Below, one piece after another: positions 19,812 through 30,612 of a stretch of DNA of 64,000 nt (the stretch's first letter is position 1; each line of letters starts with the position of its first letter). Below the pieces are notes generated by a model, which did no database searches, was not told where the DNA came from, and saw nothing but the letters and a program-made list of their open reading frames with translations. Origin of the DNA: Ectothiorhodospiraceae bacterium (GTDB taxonomy: Bacteria; Pseudomonadota; Gammaproteobacteria; Nitrococcales; Aquisalimonadaceae); assembly GCA_020831885.1 (NCBI GenBank), contig JAFIFU010000003.1, forward strand, positions 62,001 through 126,000, in the 5' to 3' direction. The position numbers were made by a program, and so were the translations under genes.

Positions 19812-21925
19812 CAGGGGCGAATGAACCAGCACTGGTGAATTCTCGGGTTACGCCGGAAATCCGGCGGGATGGACCAACGGGTCCGGTCCTCCACTGTCAA
19901 CCCCGTCAATGCCGTTTGATCCAGCCGGAAGCGGCGCAGATTGGTGGAAAAAATCAGCAAGCCGTCCGGTGTCAGCATTCGCGCGGCATTGAGGATGAGT
20001 TCCACGTGGTCCCGCTGTACGTCCAGGGTGCCGTCCATGCGCTTGGAATTGGAAAAACTGGGGGGATCCAGGAAAATCAGATCGTAGGGACCGCCCCGCC
20101 CGGAGGCCAGCCATGCCCGGCAATCCGCCCGGTGCACCTGATGTCTCCGGACGTCCACGCCGTTCAGATGAAGATTGCGCGCGGCCCACTCAAGATACGT
20201 TTTCGACAGATCCACACTGTCGGTTGCCCGGGCGCCGCCCAGAGCGGCGTGGACCGTGGCCGCACCGGTGTAGCAGAACAGGTTCAGCACCCGCTTGCCC
20301 TCCGCCTGTGCCCCCAGGAACTCGCGGACCGGCCGGTGATCCAGGAACAGCCCTGTGTCCAGGTAGTCGGTCAGATTCACCAGCAGCCGACAGGGGCCTT
20401 CCCGGACCTCCAGGTAACGCCCGCCATGCCCCTGTTTTCCGTACTGATCACCGCCCTTCTGGCGCTGGCGCAGCTTGTAGGCCATGCGGTCAGGAGACAC
20501 ATCCAGCGCCTGTGGAATGGCGGTGAGTGCCGCGCGTAATCGGGCCCGGGCATCTGCGGGATTCACGGAGCGGGGCGGCGCATACTCCTGGACGTGCAGC
20601 CAGTCACCCTCGACGGTGCCGTACACATCCACTGCCAGAGCGTATTCGGGAATATCCGCATCGTAGAGCCGGTAACAGCTCACCCCGCTCCGCTTCAGCC
20701 AGCCCGACAGGCTGCGGCGGTTCTTGCGGAGGCGGTTGACCAGGTCAGTGGCCGGGGCGGACGGGGCATCCTGGGACTGCGCCGCAATCCGGAAGCGTTC
20801 CAGGCGACAGCGGATCGCGCCGTTGTACACGGTCCAGCCGCGCTCAGGCTTCAGCCCCAGTTCCGCGTCGGCGCCGGTGAGTACCACCGCCTGCCAACCG
20901 GCAAAGTGCTGTCGCAGGCTGTCTCCAAGACGCGCATACAGGGGGATCAGCGCCTGTGCGTCGTCGAGCCGCTCGCCGTAGGGCGGATTCACCGCCACCA
21001 GCCCGGGCGCCCGGCCGACCGGGGGCTCGGCGCGCCCCAACTCCCGCCGCTCCACGTGAACGATGCCGCTCAGCCCCGCCCGGCGTACGTTGTCAATGGC
21101 ACCGCGCACCGCAGCGGCATCCCGGTCGTAGCCCACAATGGGCGGAACCCGGCATTCCCCAGCCTCCTGGCGCTCCAGCGCCTCGTCCACCAGGGTCTTC
21201 CAGACCACAGCGTCATGCTGCCGCCAGCCGAGGAAGCCGAAATAGGTCCGGAGCAGGCCGGGGGCCACATCCCCGGCGATCCAGGCCGCCTCGATCAGCA
21301 GCGTCCCCGAACCGCACATGGGATCCAGCAGGGGCCCGCCAGCCGCCGCGATCTCAGGCCAGCCGCCACGCAACAGCACCGCGGCCGCCAGGTTCTCCTT
21401 CAGGGGCGCCGCCACGCCCGGCTCCCGGTAGCCGCGTCGATGCAGGCTGTCGCCGGAGAGATCCAGGGCCAGGGTTGCCTGATCCTGAACCAGATGCACG
21501 TTGATGCGTATTGACGGGCGCTCCGTGTCCACTGATGGCCGTTGGCCGTAACGCTCACGGAACTGATCCACCACGGCATCCTTGACCCGTTGCGCCGCGT
21601 AGCGACTGTGGCCGATGGCCGAACGCACGCCGGTGACCTCCACCGCCAGGGTCCCATCCGCGGACAGATGCCGCTCCCAGTCCAGCTCCCGAACGCCCCG
21701 GTACAGCGCATCCGCATCACCCGCGGGGAATTCCGCCAACGGCAGCAGGATCCGGTTGGCCACCCGGGACCACAGGCAGGCCCGGTAAGCCAGCGCAAGC
21801 CCGCCGTTGAAGGCCACCCCGGCCCGCTGCTCCCGGGCATCGGTGGCGCCCAGGGCATGCAACTCATCCCGCAACAGGTTTTCCAGCCCCCGTGGCGCGG
21901 TGGCGAACAATCGGAAGTGGCTCAT
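19811..21925 (-). CDS. rlmL: Bifunctional 23S rRNA methyltransferase RlmKL
   Basis: 704 aa. The N-terminal THUMP region (about 50-160) and first methyltransferase domain, with DPMCGSGTLLIEAAWIA and AVNPPYGERL, match the RlmL half that makes N2-methylguanosine at 2445. The C-terminal half has the second SAM site (LNLFCYTGAATVHAALGGA) and DLIFLDPPSFSNSKRM, matching RlmK, which makes 7-methylguanosine at 2069. The full fusion is present, as in most gammaproteobacteria. Convergent with the 81-aa gene; divergent from metG. Confidence 0.95.
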   Translation of the reverse strand: MSHFRLFATAPRGLENLLRDELHALGATDAREQRAGVAFNGGLALAYRACLWSRVANRILLPLAEFPAGDADALYRGVRELDWERHLSADGTLAVEVTGVRSAIGHSRYAAQRVKDAVVDQFRERYGQRPSVDTERPSIRINVHLVQDQATLALDLSGDSLHRRGYREPGVAAPLKENLAAAVLLRGGWPEIAAAGGPLLDPMCGSGTLLIEAAWIAGDVAPGLLRTYFGFLGWRQHDAVVWKTLVDEALERQEAGECRVPPIVGYDRDAAAVRGAIDNVRRAGLSGIVHVERRELGRAEPPVGRAPGLVAVNPPYGERLDDAQALIPLYARLGDSLRQHFAGWQAVVLTGADAELGLKPERGWTVYNGAIRCRLERFRIAAQSQDAPSAPATDLVNRLRKNRRSLSGWLKRSGVSCYRLYDADIPEYALAVDVYGTVEGDWLHVQEYAPPRSVNPADARARLRAALTAIPQALDVSPDRMAYKLRQRQKGGDQYGKQGHGGRYLEVREGPCRLLVNLTDYLDTGLFLDHRPVREFLGAQAEGKRVLNLFCYTGAATVHAALGGARATDSVDLSKTYLEWAARNLHLNGVDVRRHQVHRADCRAWLASGRGGPYDLIFLDPPSFSNSKRMDGTLDVQRDHVELILNAARMLTPDGLLIFSTNLRRFRLDQTALTGLTVEDRTRWSIPPDFRRNPRIHQCWFIRP

Positions 21926-22091
21926 GAATGGTCCCGTGCACTGCCGGGCCGACCCCCGGCGTCGATGGCTTTGCCCACCCGCCCGCGGACCCGCCCGGTG
22001 CCGTCCAGCTTGCCTGACCCGCTCATGGCGTGGGAACTCCTCAATGGATCGAAGGCGATGGTACCCGCTTTCGCTACCTCACGGCCAAATC

Positions 22092-22100
22092 TGGCATAAT
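22092..22100 (+). promoter_or_regulatory. Extended -10 promoter for metG
   Basis: TGGCATAAT (22092-22100) matches the extended -10 form TGnTATAAT with one mismatch in the hexamer. It lies 56 bp before the metG ATG. The -35 region is weak, as is typical for extended -10 promoters. Confidence 0.5.
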
Positions 22101-22156
22101 TGCGGGCTTGCCGTTGCCATGCCGACGGACTCCCGTACACCGATGGACGAGGACCC

Positions 22157-24178
22157 ATGAGCCGAAAGATTCTGGTAACCAGCGCCCTGCCCTATGCCAA
22201 TGGGCCCATTCACCTGGGACATCTGGTGGAGTACATCCAGACTGACATCTGGGTGCGTTTCCAGAAGCAGCGGGGCAACCGGTGCATCTACGTCTGCGCG
22301 GACGATGCCCATGGCACCCCTATCATGCTCAAGGCTCGCCAGGAGGGGATCAGCCCCGAAGAGCTGATCGAACGCATCGGCCGGGAACACCGCGAGGATT
22401 TCGCGGACTTCCTGATCGAGTTCGACAACTATTACAGCACCCATTCGGATGAGAACCGATACTACGCCGAACTGATCTATACCCGGCTGAAGGAGGCCGG
22501 CCACATCACCTCCCGCACCATCAAGCAGGCTTACGACCCGGTGGAGAACATGTTCCTGCCGGACCGCTACATCAAGGGCGAATGCCCCCGTTGCGGCGCC
22601 GCCGACCAGTATGGCGACTCCTGTGAGGCCTGCGGCGCCACCTACACCCCGGCGGAGCTGAAGAACGCGGTCTCGGTGGTTTCCGGCGCCGCCCCCATCG
22701 AGAGGGAATCCGAGCATTATTTCTTCCGCCTGCAGGATTTCGAATCCCTGCTGCGGAATTGGGCCGGCAGCGGCCACGTGCAGACCGAAGTGGCGAACAA
22801 ACTCAACGAGTGGTTCGAGGAAGGGTTGCGGGAATGGGATATCTCCCGTGACGCGCCCTACTTCGGGTTCCGCATCCCCAATACCGAGAACAAGTATTTC
22901 TATGTCTGGCTGGACGCCCCCATCGGCTACATGGCCAGCTTCCGCAACTGGTGCGACCGCCACGGCGTGGATTTCGATGAATACTGGAAGCCGGATTCCG
23001 ATGCCGAGCTCTACCACTTCATCGGCAAGGACATCATCTACTTCCACGCCCTGTTCTGGCCGGCCATGCTGCACGGCGCCGGTTTCCGCATGCCCACGAA
23101 GGTCTGCGCCCACGGTTTCCTCACCGTGAACGGGCAGAAGATGTCCAAGTCCCGGGGCACCTTCATCATGGGGCGGACCTTTCTCCGCCACCTGAACCCG
23201 GAATACCTGCGCTACTACCTGGCCGCCAAGCTGGGCAGCAGCGTGCACGACCTGGACCTGAGCCTGGACGATTTCATCCACCGGGTGAATTCCGACCTGG
23301 TGGGCAAGCTCGTGAACATCGCAAGCCGCAGCGCCAGCTTCATCAACAAGCGTTTCGACGGCCGACTGGCAGACACGCTGGAGGAGCCGGCCGTGTACCG
23401 GGAGTTCACCTCCCGCGGCGAGGCGATTGCCGAAGCCTACGAAAACCGCGAGTTCTCCCGGGCCATCCGGGAGATCATGCAACTGGCGGATCAGGCCAAC
23501 CAGTATTTCGACGAACGCAAGCCCTGGGTGCTGGCGAAGGACGAAACCACCCTGCCCCAGGTACAGGCCATCTGCACCCAGACGCTGAACCTGTTCCGCG
23601 TGCTGATGGCCTACCTGAAACCGGTGGTGCCGCGCATCGCGGCCGCGGCCGAGGTTTTCCTGCAGGTGGAGAACCGGCACTGGGACGACGTCAAACAGCC
23701 CCTTCTCGGCCGTCCCATCGGCAAGTTCAAGCCCCTGGCCACCCGCGTGGAGCGTGATGCCGTGGACGCCATGCTGGAGGAGTCGAAAGAAACGCTCGCT
23801 GCCGCTGGCCAGCCGGCGCCGTCCGGCCCCCTGGCCGAGGACCCCATCGGGGAACAGATCGAGATCGACGATTTCACCAGGGTGGACCTGCGGATCGCGC
23901 GCATCACCGATGCCGCCTACGTGGACGGTGCCGATAAGCTTCTGCAACTGACGCTGGATCTGGGTGGGGAGCAGCGCAACGTGTTCGCCGGGCTGCGCTC
24001 GGCCTACGAGCCGGAACAGCTCAAGGGCAGACTCACGGTCATGGTGGCGAACCTGAAACCGCGCAAGATGCGGTTCGGTCTGTCGGAGGGGATGGTGCTG
24101 GCCGCCGGACCGGGCGGGAAGGAACTGTTCGTCCTGGAGCCGGACGCGGGGGCCCAGCCGGGGATGCGGGTGAAATAG
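22157..24178 (+). CDS. metG: Methionyl-tRNA synthetase
   Basis: 673 aa from the ATG at 22157. It begins with the class I HIGH-type motif [16 protein letters not shown] zinc knuckle with four cysteines ([18 protein letters not shown]) follows, and KMSKSRG marks the second catalytic loop. The C-terminal ~110 residues ([16 protein letters not shown] to the end) are the EMAP/Trbp111-like tRNA-binding domain that dimerises the enzyme. It lies directly upstream of rnfA, an order I recall in Pseudomonas. Confidence 0.97.
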   Translation: MSRKILVTSALPYANGPIHLGHLVEYIQTDIWVRFQKQRGNRCIYVCADDAHGTPIMLKARQEGISPEELIERIGREHREDFADFLIEFDNYYSTHSDENRYYAELIYTRLKEAGHITSRTIKQAYDPVENMFLPDRYIKGECPRCGAADQYGDSCEACGATYTPAELKNAVSVVSGAAPIERESEHYFFRLQDFESLLRNWAGSGHVQTEVANKLNEWFEEGLREWDISRDAPYFGFRIPNTENKYFYVWLDAPIGYMASFRNWCDRHGVDFDEYWKPDSDAELYHFIGKDIIYFHALFWPAMLHGAGFRMPTKVCAHGFLTVNGQKMSKSRGTFIMGRTFLRHLNPEYLRYYLAAKLGSSVHDLDLSLDDFIHRVNSDLVGKLVNIASRSASFINKRFDGRLADTLEEPAVYREFTSRGEAIAEAYENREFSRAIREIMQLADQANQYFDERKPWVLAKDETTLPQVQAICTQTLNLFRVLMAYLKPVVPRIAAAAEVFLQVENRHWDDVKQPLLGRPIGKFKPLATRVERDAVDAMLEESKETLAAAGQPAPSGPLAEDPIGEQIEIDDFTRVDLRIARITDAAYVDGADKLLQLTLDLGGEQRNVFAGLRSAYEPEQLKGRLTVMVANLKPRKMRFGLSEGMVLAAGPGGKELFVLEPDAGAQPGMRVK

Positions 24179-24194
24179 CACCGGAGATGGCGCG

Positions 24195-24776
24195 ATGACC
24201 ACGGAGCTGGCACTGATCCTGGTCAGCACGGTGCTGGTCAACAACTTCGTGCTGGTGAAGTTCCTGGGCCTGTGCCCGTTCATGGGTGTCTCCCGGCAGT
24301 TGGAGACGGCCATGGGCATGGCCCTGGCCACCACATTCGTGCTGACCCTGTCTTCTGTGGTCAGCTACCTGGTGAACACCCGGCTGCTGGTACCCTTGGG
24401 GCTGGACTACCTGCGGACCATCGCCTTCATCCTGGTGATCGCCTCGGTGGTGCAGTTCACGGAACTGGTGGTCCACCGCACCAGTCCGCTGCTTTACCAG
24501 GTGCTGGGCATCTTTCTGCCCCTGATCACCACCAATTGCGCCGTGCTGGGGGTGGCACTGTTGAACGTCCACGCGGCGAACGGCTTTCTGGAGTCCGCGG
24601 TCTATGGATTCGGCGCCGCGGCCGGCTTCTCGTTGGCGCTGATCCTGTTTGCCGGGTTGCGGGAGCGACTTGCCGCCGCCGATGTTCCGGCACCGTTCCG
24701 CGGGGCCGCCATCGCCCTGATCACAGCCGGCCTGATGTCGCTGGCTTTCATGGGGTTTGCCGGACTGAGCGTCTGA
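24195..24776 (+). CDS. rnfA: Electron transport complex subunit RnfA (RsxA)
   Basis: 193 aa, an integral membrane protein with about six helices. It starts [33 protein letters not shown], the classic RnfA/NqrE opening, and includes [10 protein letters not shown] in mid-protein. Conserved cysteines in LGLCPF and TNCAVLG are thought to hold an intramembrane iron-sulfur centre with RnfE. The complex couples ferredoxin and NADH redox to ion transport, or runs in reverse. First gene of rnfABCDGE, 16 bp after metG. Confidence 0.96.
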   Translation: MTTELALILVSTVLVNNFVLVKFLGLCPFMGVSRQLETAMGMALATTFVLTLSSVVSYLVNTRLLVPLGLDYLRTIAFILVIASVVQFTELVVHRTSPLLYQVLGIFLPLITTNCAVLGVALLNVHAANGFLESAVYGFGAAAGFSLALILFAGLRERLAAADVPAPFRGAAIALITAGLMSLAFMGFAGLSV

Positions 24777-24785
24777 TGGGTCGTC

Positions 24786-25331
24786 ATGCTTGAAGCACTG
24801 ATCGTCATGGGACTGCTGGCCGCTGCCTTCGGCCTGTTGCTCGGCTACGCGGCCACGCGTTTCCGTGCCGACGACAACGCCGTGGTGGACCGGATCGACG
24901 CCCTGCTACCCCAGAGCCAATGCGGCCAGTGCAACTACCCCGGATGCCGTCCCTACGCCCAAGCCATCGCCGAGGGCCGTGCCGATATCAATCTGTGTCC
25001 GCCGGGCGGCGAAGCCACGATCCACGCCCTGGCCCGGTTGCTGGACCGGGATCCCAGGCCCCTGGACCCGGATCTCGGTACCCAGGCCGGAACCCCCACG
25101 GTGGCCTGGATCGACGAAGCCCGCTGCATCGGCTGTACGCTGTGCATCCAGGCCTGTCCAGTGGATGCCATAATCGGTGCCCACCGCCAGATGCACACGG
25201 TGATCCGCGATCATTGCACCGGCTGCGAGCTGTGTGTGGCGCCCTGCCCCGTGGACTGCATTGAACTGCTGCCCCTGGAGCCGGACCCGGAGAACTGGCG
25301 CTGGCCAAAGCCGCAATCGGGGGCCGTATGA
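24786..25331 (+). CDS. rnfB: Electron transport complex subunit RnfB
   Basis: 181 aa. An N-terminal membrane helix (about 4-24) is followed by a [4Fe-4S] module with C46, C49, C54 and C71 (CGQCNYPGC). Two ferredoxin-type clusters follow: C114-x2-C117-x2-C120-x3-C124 and C144-x2-C147-x2-C150-x3-C154. RnfB is the ferredoxin-facing subunit. It is shorter than some RnfB proteins but has all three cluster sites. It overlaps rnfC by 4 bp. Confidence 0.95.
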   Translation: MLEALIVMGLLAAAFGLLLGYAATRFRADDNAVVDRIDALLPQSQCGQCNYPGCRPYAQAIAEGRADINLCPPGGEATIHALARLLDRDPRPLDPDLGTQAGTPTVAWIDEARCIGCTLCIQACPVDAIIGAHRQMHTVIRDHCTGCELCVAPCPVDCIELLPLEPDPENWRWPKPQSGAV

Positions 25332-26899
25332 TCACGCGCCTGTTTTCCTTTCCGGGCGGTCTGAGGCTGCCGGATCACACCGCGCCCTCCACGGGCAGAG
25401 TCCTGGTCCGGGCACCACTGCCGGAACGGCTGATTGTCCCACTGCTCCAGCACCGCGGCGATCCATGCGAACCTGCCGTGACCGCGGGGGAACGGGTCCG
25501 GCGGGGAAGCCTGGTGGGCCGCGCCACCGGCGAAACCCCTCCGGTGCATGCGCCCACCTCCGGCCGGGTGCTTTCGGTGGAGCCTTGCCCGGTGCCGCAC
25601 CCGGCCGGTCTTCGGGTACCGGCGGTGATCCTGGAGGCGGACGGAGAGGACGTCTGGAGCGAGGATCTGCCACCCCCCTGGCAGGACTGGGAGACCGTCT
25701 CTCCGGAGCACCTGCGGCAGCGTGTCCATGAGGCTGGTGTTGTCGGCCTGGGCGGTGCCGGCTTCCCCACCGCGACGAAACTGCGGGCCGGCGCGAAACC
25801 CGGCATCCATACCCTGATCATCAACGGCGTGGAGTGCGAACCCTGGATATCCTGTGATCAGATGCTGATGCTGTCCCGCCCTCAGGATGTGATCGAGGGC
25901 GCCCGCATCCTGGCGCGCGCGACAGGGGCCACGCGGCTGATCCTGGCCCTGGAAGAGGGCAGGACAGCCTGCCTGGATGCACTGCGGCGCGCAATGGACC
26001 AGGGTCCCGGAATCACCCTGGAATTGGCTGCTGTTCCCGCGCGCTACCCGGCCGGGGGTGAGCGGCAACTCATCCAGACCCTGACCGGGCGGGAAGTGCC
26101 CTCCGCAAATCTGCCGCCGGACATGGGTTTCCTCTGTCAGAACGTGGCCACCGCCGCCGCGGCCCGGGATGCGGTCGTTCTGGGCCGGCCGCTCACCAGC
26201 CGCGTGGTCACGGTCACCGGGAACGCGGTGGCGGCACCACAGAACCTGGAAGCACGGATCGGCACGCCCATGCACACCCTCATCGAGGCCGCCGGCGGCT
26301 ATTGCGGCACGCCCGAGCGCCTGGTCATGGGCGGCCCCATGATGGGCTTTGCGCTGGATTCGGATCGACTGCCCATCACCAAGACCAGCAACTGCCTGCT
26401 GGTGGGGGACGGGGCCTTGTTTCCCGCCGAGGCGCCGGCCATGCCCTGCATCCGCTGTGGCGCGTGCGCCGAGGTCTGTCCGGTGCGCCTGCTGCCCCAG
26501 GAACTCTACTGGCATGCCCGCAGCGAACGCCCGGAACCCGCACGGGATCTGGGGCTGCTGGACTGCATCGATTGCGGCGCGTGTGCCGTGGTCTGCCCCA
26601 GCCGGATCCCCCTGAGCCAGTATTTCCGTTACGCGAAATCGGAGCTGCAAGCCACCGACCGGGCGCATGTCCAGGCGGAGCAGGCGCGGCGGCGGTACCT
26701 GCTCCGGCAGGACAGGCTGACCCGGGAGCAGCAGGCGCAGGAGGAACGCCGGCGGCGCAAGAAGGCCGCGCTGAGGCAGCCGGCCACGAACCGTTCACCG
26801 GATCCCAAGGCCGCACGGCAGGCGGCGATCCAGGCCGCGGTGGAGCGGGCGAAACGGAAGAAGGCCGGCGCGGGCGGAGACGGGAACGACCCGGCATGA
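25328..26899 (+). CDS. rnfC: Electron transport complex subunit RnfC
   Basis: 523 aa. An N-terminal barrel-sandwich domain precedes the NADH/FMN Rossmann region, with [14 protein letters not shown] and [13 protein letters not shown], as in Nuo51-like proteins. Two [4Fe-4S] motifs follow: [17 protein letters not shown] and [21 protein letters not shown]. The last ~90 residues are highly charged (Arg/Lys/Ala-rich coiled tail), as in many gammaproteobacterial RnfC proteins, and are short compared with the long repeats of enteric RsxC. It binds NADH and passes electrons into the complex. Confidence 0.95.
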   Translation: MITRLFSFPGGLRLPDHTAPSTGRVLVRAPLPERLIVPLLQHRGDPCEPAVTAGERVRRGSLVGRATGETPPVHAPTSGRVLSVEPCPVPHPAGLRVPAVILEADGEDVWSEDLPPPWQDWETVSPEHLRQRVHEAGVVGLGGAGFPTATKLRAGAKPGIHTLIINGVECEPWISCDQMLMLSRPQDVIEGARILARATGATRLILALEEGRTACLDALRRAMDQGPGITLELAAVPARYPAGGERQLIQTLTGREVPSANLPPDMGFLCQNVATAAAARDAVVLGRPLTSRVVTVTGNAVAAPQNLEARIGTPMHTLIEAAGGYCGTPERLVMGGPMMGFALDSDRLPITKTSNCLLVGDGALFPAEAPAMPCIRCGACAEVCPVRLLPQELYWHARSERPEPARDLGLLDCIDCGACAVVCPSRIPLSQYFRYAKSELQATDRAHVQAEQARRRYLLRQDRLTREQQAQEERRRRKKAALRQPATNRSPDPKAARQAAIQAAVERAKRKKAGAGGDGNDPA

Positions 26900-27963
26900 C
26901 GGTGCCCGCCTTCCGTATGGCCGGTCCCCCTCATATCGCGCCATCCGGCAGTGTCCCGGCGATCATGCGCAGCGTGCTCCTGGCGCTGATCCCCGGAACC
27001 CTGGCCATGATCCTGATCTTTGGCTGGGGCGTTCTGATCAACGTCCTGATCGCCGTGGCCGTGGCCTTGCCCTGCGAGGCCCTGATGCTCCGGCTGCGAA
27101 ACCGGCCCATGGAGCCCTTCCTGCAAGACGGTAGCGCGGTGGTGACGGCGGTGCTGCTGGCCCTGGCGCTCCCTCCGCTGACTCCCTGGTGGATGCCGGC
27201 CGTGGGCGTTGCGCTGGCGCTGGTGCTCGGCAAGCACCTGTACGGCGGGCTCGGCTTCAATCCGTTCAACCCGGCCATGGTGGGTTACGCGGCTCTACTG
27301 GTCTCGTTCCCCGGGCAGATGACCGTCTGGCTCCCGCCCACCATCGGCCCCTCGGGAAGCCTCGGGCTGATGGACAGCCTGCATTACGCCCTGTCCGGTT
27401 CGCTCCGCGGCGGACTGGAGCTGGATGCACTGACCCAGGCAACGCCCCTGGACCAAATCCGTACCGGCCTGGGGCTGGAACTGACCGTGGGGGAGATCCG
27501 GACGGAACCCGGCTTCGGCCTGCTCGCCGGTGCAGGCTGGCAATGGGTCAACCTGCTGTTTCTTGCCGGGGGCGCCTGGCTGATGCATCGCCGGGTGATT
27601 GCCTGGCAGATTCCGATGGGCGTGTTACTGGGCCTGGCCGTCCCGGCACTGGTATTCTGGACCGCAAACCCGGATCAGTATGCCCCCCCGCTGCTGCACC
27701 TGCTCAGCGGCGGGGCCATGCTGGCGGCCTTTTTCATCGCCACGGATCCGGTTTCCGCCGCCACCACCCCTCGGGGGCGTTTCTGTTTCGGGGTAGGAAT
27801 CGGCGTATTGACCTGGGTCATCCGCACCTGGGGCGGGTATCCGGACGGCATCGCCTTCGGGGTGCTGCTCATGAACATGGCCGTCCCGTTGATCGACCGT
27901 TACACGCGGCCACGGATCCACGGCCGGGGCAAACCCGGCCCAGGCACGGGGGAGAGATCTTGA
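26896..27963 (+). CDS. rnfD: Electron transport complex subunit RnfD
   Basis: 355 aa from the ATG at 26896, overlapping rnfC. About eight to ten membrane helices are seen. The region DALTQATPLDQ holds the probable covalent FMN threonine (T183), with Gln where many members have Gly. GGLGFNPFNPAMVGYA and FFIATDPVSAATTPRGR are family marks. It carries FMN in the membrane arm. Its TGA stop overlaps the TTG start of rnfG. Confidence 0.95.
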   Translation: MTVPAFRMAGPPHIAPSGSVPAIMRSVLLALIPGTLAMILIFGWGVLINVLIAVAVALPCEALMLRLRNRPMEPFLQDGSAVVTAVLLALALPPLTPWWMPAVGVALALVLGKHLYGGLGFNPFNPAMVGYAALLVSFPGQMTVWLPPTIGPSGSLGLMDSLHYALSGSLRGGLELDALTQATPLDQIRTGLGLELTVGEIRTEPGFGLLAGAGWQWVNLLFLAGGAWLMHRRVIAWQIPMGVLLGLAVPALVFWTANPDQYAPPLLHLLSGGAMLAAFFIATDPVSAATTPRGRFCFGVGIGVLTWVIRTWGGYPDGIAFGVLLMNMAVPLIDRYTRPRIHGRGKPGPGTGERS

Positions 27964-28685
27964 GACAACAGGGTACGGCTGTCAGGGACATACTGCTTGC
28001 CGGGGGCATCCTCCTGGCCTTTGCCATCGCGGGCGTGGCCCTGGTCACCTGGACCTTCCAGGGGACGGTGGAACGCATCGAGGACAACCAGCGGCAGGCC
28101 CTGATCCAGGAACTTCAGCAACTGGTCCCTCCGCTTCAGTACGACAATCACCTGCTCGAGGACACCCTGGAGGTGGAAGACAACGGCCTGCTGGGCCTGA
28201 ACCGCACGGTCACCGTGTACCGCGCGCGCCTGGAAGGGGAACCGGTGGCCGTGATCCTCCCCGCCCGGGCGGAGGACGGCTATATCGGCCCCATCACGCT
28301 GTTGGTGGGCATTTACACGGACGGAACGGTGGCCGGCGTTCGCGTTGTGGAACACAGCGAGACACCGGGATTGGGAGACGCCATCGAAGCCCGCCGCAGC
28401 AACTGGATCAATCAGTTCACCGGCCGGTCCCTGGACGACCCCGAGACGGCGGACTGGGCTGTGCGCCGTGACCGGGGTGCCTTTGATCAGATCACCGGCG
28501 CCACGGTCACGGCCCGGGCCGTGGTCCGGGCGGTACGGGACGTCTTGCTGTTCTACGACCAGTTCGGCAATGAGCTGTTCGCGGTGCAGGAAGAAGCCGA
28601 AACCGACCAGGTCGGGGATGCGGGCGAGGAGGAGCCACCCCCGGACGACGCATCCGATGGCGACGACGGAACCGGCGATGACTGA
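27960..28685 (+). CDS. rnfG: Electron transport complex subunit RnfG
   Basis: 241 aa from a TTG at 27960, with a GGGGGAG ribosome site 7-8 bp upstream. One N-terminal helix (about 10-30) anchors a periplasmic FMN-binding domain. DQITGATVT (176-184) is the ApbE-type flavinylation motif, with FMN expected on T182. The tail from about residue 211 is very acidic (roughly half Asp/Glu) and longer than usual. It overlaps rnfE by 8 bp. Confidence 0.94.
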   Translation: MRQQGTAVRDILLAGGILLAFAIAGVALVTWTFQGTVERIEDNQRQALIQELQQLVPPLQYDNHLLEDTLEVEDNGLLGLNRTVTVYRARLEGEPVAVILPARAEDGYIGPITLLVGIYTDGTVAGVRVVEHSETPGLGDAIEARRSNWINQFTGRSLDDPETADWAVRRDRGAFDQITGATVTARAVVRAVRDVLLFYDQFGNELFAVQEEAETDQVGDAGEEEPPPDDASDGDDGTGDD

Positions 28686-29361
28686 AGCGGTTGTTCGGCT
28701 CACCCGGGAGGGGCTTTGGACCAACAACCCCGGCCTGGTGCAATTGCTCGGGCTCTGCCCGTTGCTGGCGGTGAGCAACTCCGTGATCAACGCGCTGGGG
28801 CTGGGGCTGGCCACCCTGCTGGTGCTCGTGCTGTCGAATACCACCGTTTCGCTGATCCGCCACGGTGTCCGCCGGGAGATCCGCATCCCCGTTTTCGTGC
28901 TGGTGATCGCGTCCTTCGTCACCGTGGTGGAGCTGAGCATGAACGCCTGGTTCCACGAGCTGTACCTGGTTCTCGGCATCTTCATTCCGCTGATCGTCAC
29001 GAACTGCGCGATACTGGGCCGCGCCGAGGCCTACGCCAGCCGCAACCCGCCGGGCCTGGCCGCCTTTGACGGCCTGATGATGGGGCTGGGCTTCGCCGGC
29101 GTACTGCTGGCACTGGGCGCATTCCGGGAACTGCTGGCCCAGGGCACACTGCTGAACCAGGCGGAACTGATGTTCGGGCCTGCGGGGGAGGCATTGCAGC
29201 TCACGGTACTGCCCGGCTACGACGGCTTCCTGCTGGCCGCGCTACCACCGGGGGCCTTTATCGGCCTCGGCCTGCTGCTGGCCCTGAAGAACCTGCTGGA
29301 CCAACGCCGGGCGCAGCCCCGCCCGATCCTGAAGGCCGCCCGGCCCGGACAGCCGGGCTGA
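28678..29361 (+). CDS. rnfE: Electron transport complex subunit RnfE
   Basis: 227 aa from the ATG at 28678. Its pattern mirrors Rnf[27 protein letters not shown], then several helices and [18 protein letters not shown] in the middle. The paired cysteines in LGLCP and TNCAILG fit the RnfA/RnfE intramembrane cluster. It closes the ABCDGE operon and is followed 24 bp later by nth, the order known from E. coli rsx. Confidence 0.95.
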   Translation: MTEAVVRLTREGLWTNNPGLVQLLGLCPLLAVSNSVINALGLGLATLLVLVLSNTTVSLIRHGVRREIRIPVFVLVIASFVTVVELSMNAWFHELYLVLGIFIPLIVTNCAILGRAEAYASRNPPGLAAFDGLMMGLGFAGVLLALGAFRELLAQGTLLNQAELMFGPAGEALQLTVLPGYDGFLLAALPPGAFIGLGLLLALKNLLDQRRAQPRPILKAARPGQPG

Positions 29362-29385
29362 ATCAGAACCCTGCCCAACTGCGCT

Positions 29386-30018
29386 ATGAACCAGGAAAAA
29401 CGCCAACAGATCTTCCAGCGCCTGCGTGCCGCGAACCCGAACCCCACCACCGAACTGGAGTACAGCACGCCGTTCGAGCTGCTGATCGCGGTGGTGCTGT
29501 CCGCCCAGGCCACCGACCGGGGGGTGAACAAGGCAACAGCGAAACTGTTCCCGGTGGCGAACACGCCGGAGGCGATGCTGGAGCTGGGGGAGGACGGGCT
29601 CCGGGAGCACATCAAGACCATCGGCCTGTTCAATAGCAAGGCGGCCAACATCATCAAACTCTGCCGGCAGTTGCTGGAGCAGCACGGCGGCCAGGTGCCC
29701 CGGGACCGAGCCTCGCTGGAGGCGCTGCCCGGGGTGGGACGCAAGACGGCAAACGTGGTCTTGAACACGGCCTTCGGGCAACCCACCATGGCGGTGGACA
29801 CGCACATCTTCCGGGTGGCGAACCGAACCGGTCTTGCCCCGGGCAACACCGTCCGCCAGGTGGAGGACAAGCTCATGCGGATGGTACCAAAGGAATTTCT
29901 TCAGGACGCCCACCACTGGCTGATCCTGCACGGCCGCTACGTTTGCACGGCCCGCAAACCCCGCTGCGGGGCCTGCGTCATCCATGATCTCTGCGAATAC
30001 AAGGACAAGACGGAGTAG
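29386..30018 (+). CDS. nth: Endonuclease III
   Basis: 210 aa. The helix-hairpin-helix LPGVGRKTANVV carries catalytic K120, and D138 follows in VDTH. The C-terminal [4Fe-4S] ligands are C187, C194, C197 and C203, the same numbering as the E. coli enzyme. Nth removes oxidised pyrimidines from DNA and cuts by beta-elimination. Downstream of rnfE as in enteric bacteria; likely part of the same transcript. Confidence 0.97.
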   Translation: MNQEKRQQIFQRLRAANPNPTTELEYSTPFELLIAVVLSAQATDRGVNKATAKLFPVANTPEAMLELGEDGLREHIKTIGLFNSKAANIIKLCRQLLEQHGGQVPRDRASLEALPGVGRKTANVVLNTAFGQPTMAVDTHIFRVANRTGLAPGNTVRQVEDKLMRMVPKEFLQDAHHWLILHGRYVCTARKPRCGACVIHDLCEYKDKTE

Positions 30019-30023
30019 CCCCC

Positions 30024-30458
30024 GTGTTCTCATCGGACCGTGACCAGCTCCGGCGTCAGTATGTCCTGGCCTGGCGCAAGCACCAGAACGGGGAAACGCT
30101 GACCCCGCTGGAGGCGGCCATTGCCCAGGTGGTGGCGGAGCATCCGGAGTACCAGCCGCTGCTCGCCAGTGAGAACCGGGCGCTGGGCCGCGAGTACCTG
30201 CCGGAACAGGGGGAGAGCAACCCGTTCCTGCACATGGGCATGCACCTGGCATTGCGCGAACAGGTGGGCACGAACCGGCCCAAGGGCATCCGGGCTGTCT
30301 ACGAGGCACTGTGCCGCGTCACGCGGGATCCGCTGGAAGCCGAACACCTGATGATGGACTGTCTGGCGGAGAGCCTGTGGCAGGCGCAGCGGGACGGCAC
30401 CACGCCCGATGAGCGGGCGTACCTGAAGCGACTGCGGAAGCTCGTCAAGCACCGGTAA
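30024..30458 (+). CDS. DUF1841 family protein
   Basis: 144 aa, soluble and helix-rich. The sequence (RQQYVLAWRKHQNGETLTPLEAAIAQVVAEHPEY start, then NPFLHMGMHLALREQ and HLMMDCLAESLW) matches the DUF1841 family often found next to nth. Function unknown. The conserved His/Met/Asp/Cys pattern might bind metal, but that is a guess. It is 5 bp after nth and probably co-transcribed. Confidence 0.85.
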   Translation: MFSSDRDQLRRQYVLAWRKHQNGETLTPLEAAIAQVVAEHPEYQPLLASENRALGREYLPEQGESNPFLHMGMHLALREQVGTNRPKGIRAVYEALCRVTRDPLEAEHLMMDCLAESLWQAQRDGTTPDERAYLKRLRKLVKHR

Positions 30459-30570
30459 GCACAACATCATCAGCATCCGGCCTTTGCGGCTCCGTTCCGC
30501 CGGAGAGGGCAAGGGCAAAGTACGGGTGATTGCCTTTCGCCGATCGGGTTGGAGCGCACCACCGCCGAAA

Positions 30571-30579
30571 TGCTAAAAT
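30571..30579 (+). promoter_or_regulatory. Extended -10 promoter for slyD
   Basis: TGCTAAAAT (30571-30579) fits the extended -10 pattern TGnTAnAAT. It lies 33 bp before the slyD ATG at 30613. A TTGGAG at 30549-30554 is 19 bp upstream, a loose -35. Confidence 0.5.
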
Positions 30580-30612
30580 GTTCCGTTCATTCATGTTCCA
30601 AAGGTATGACCC

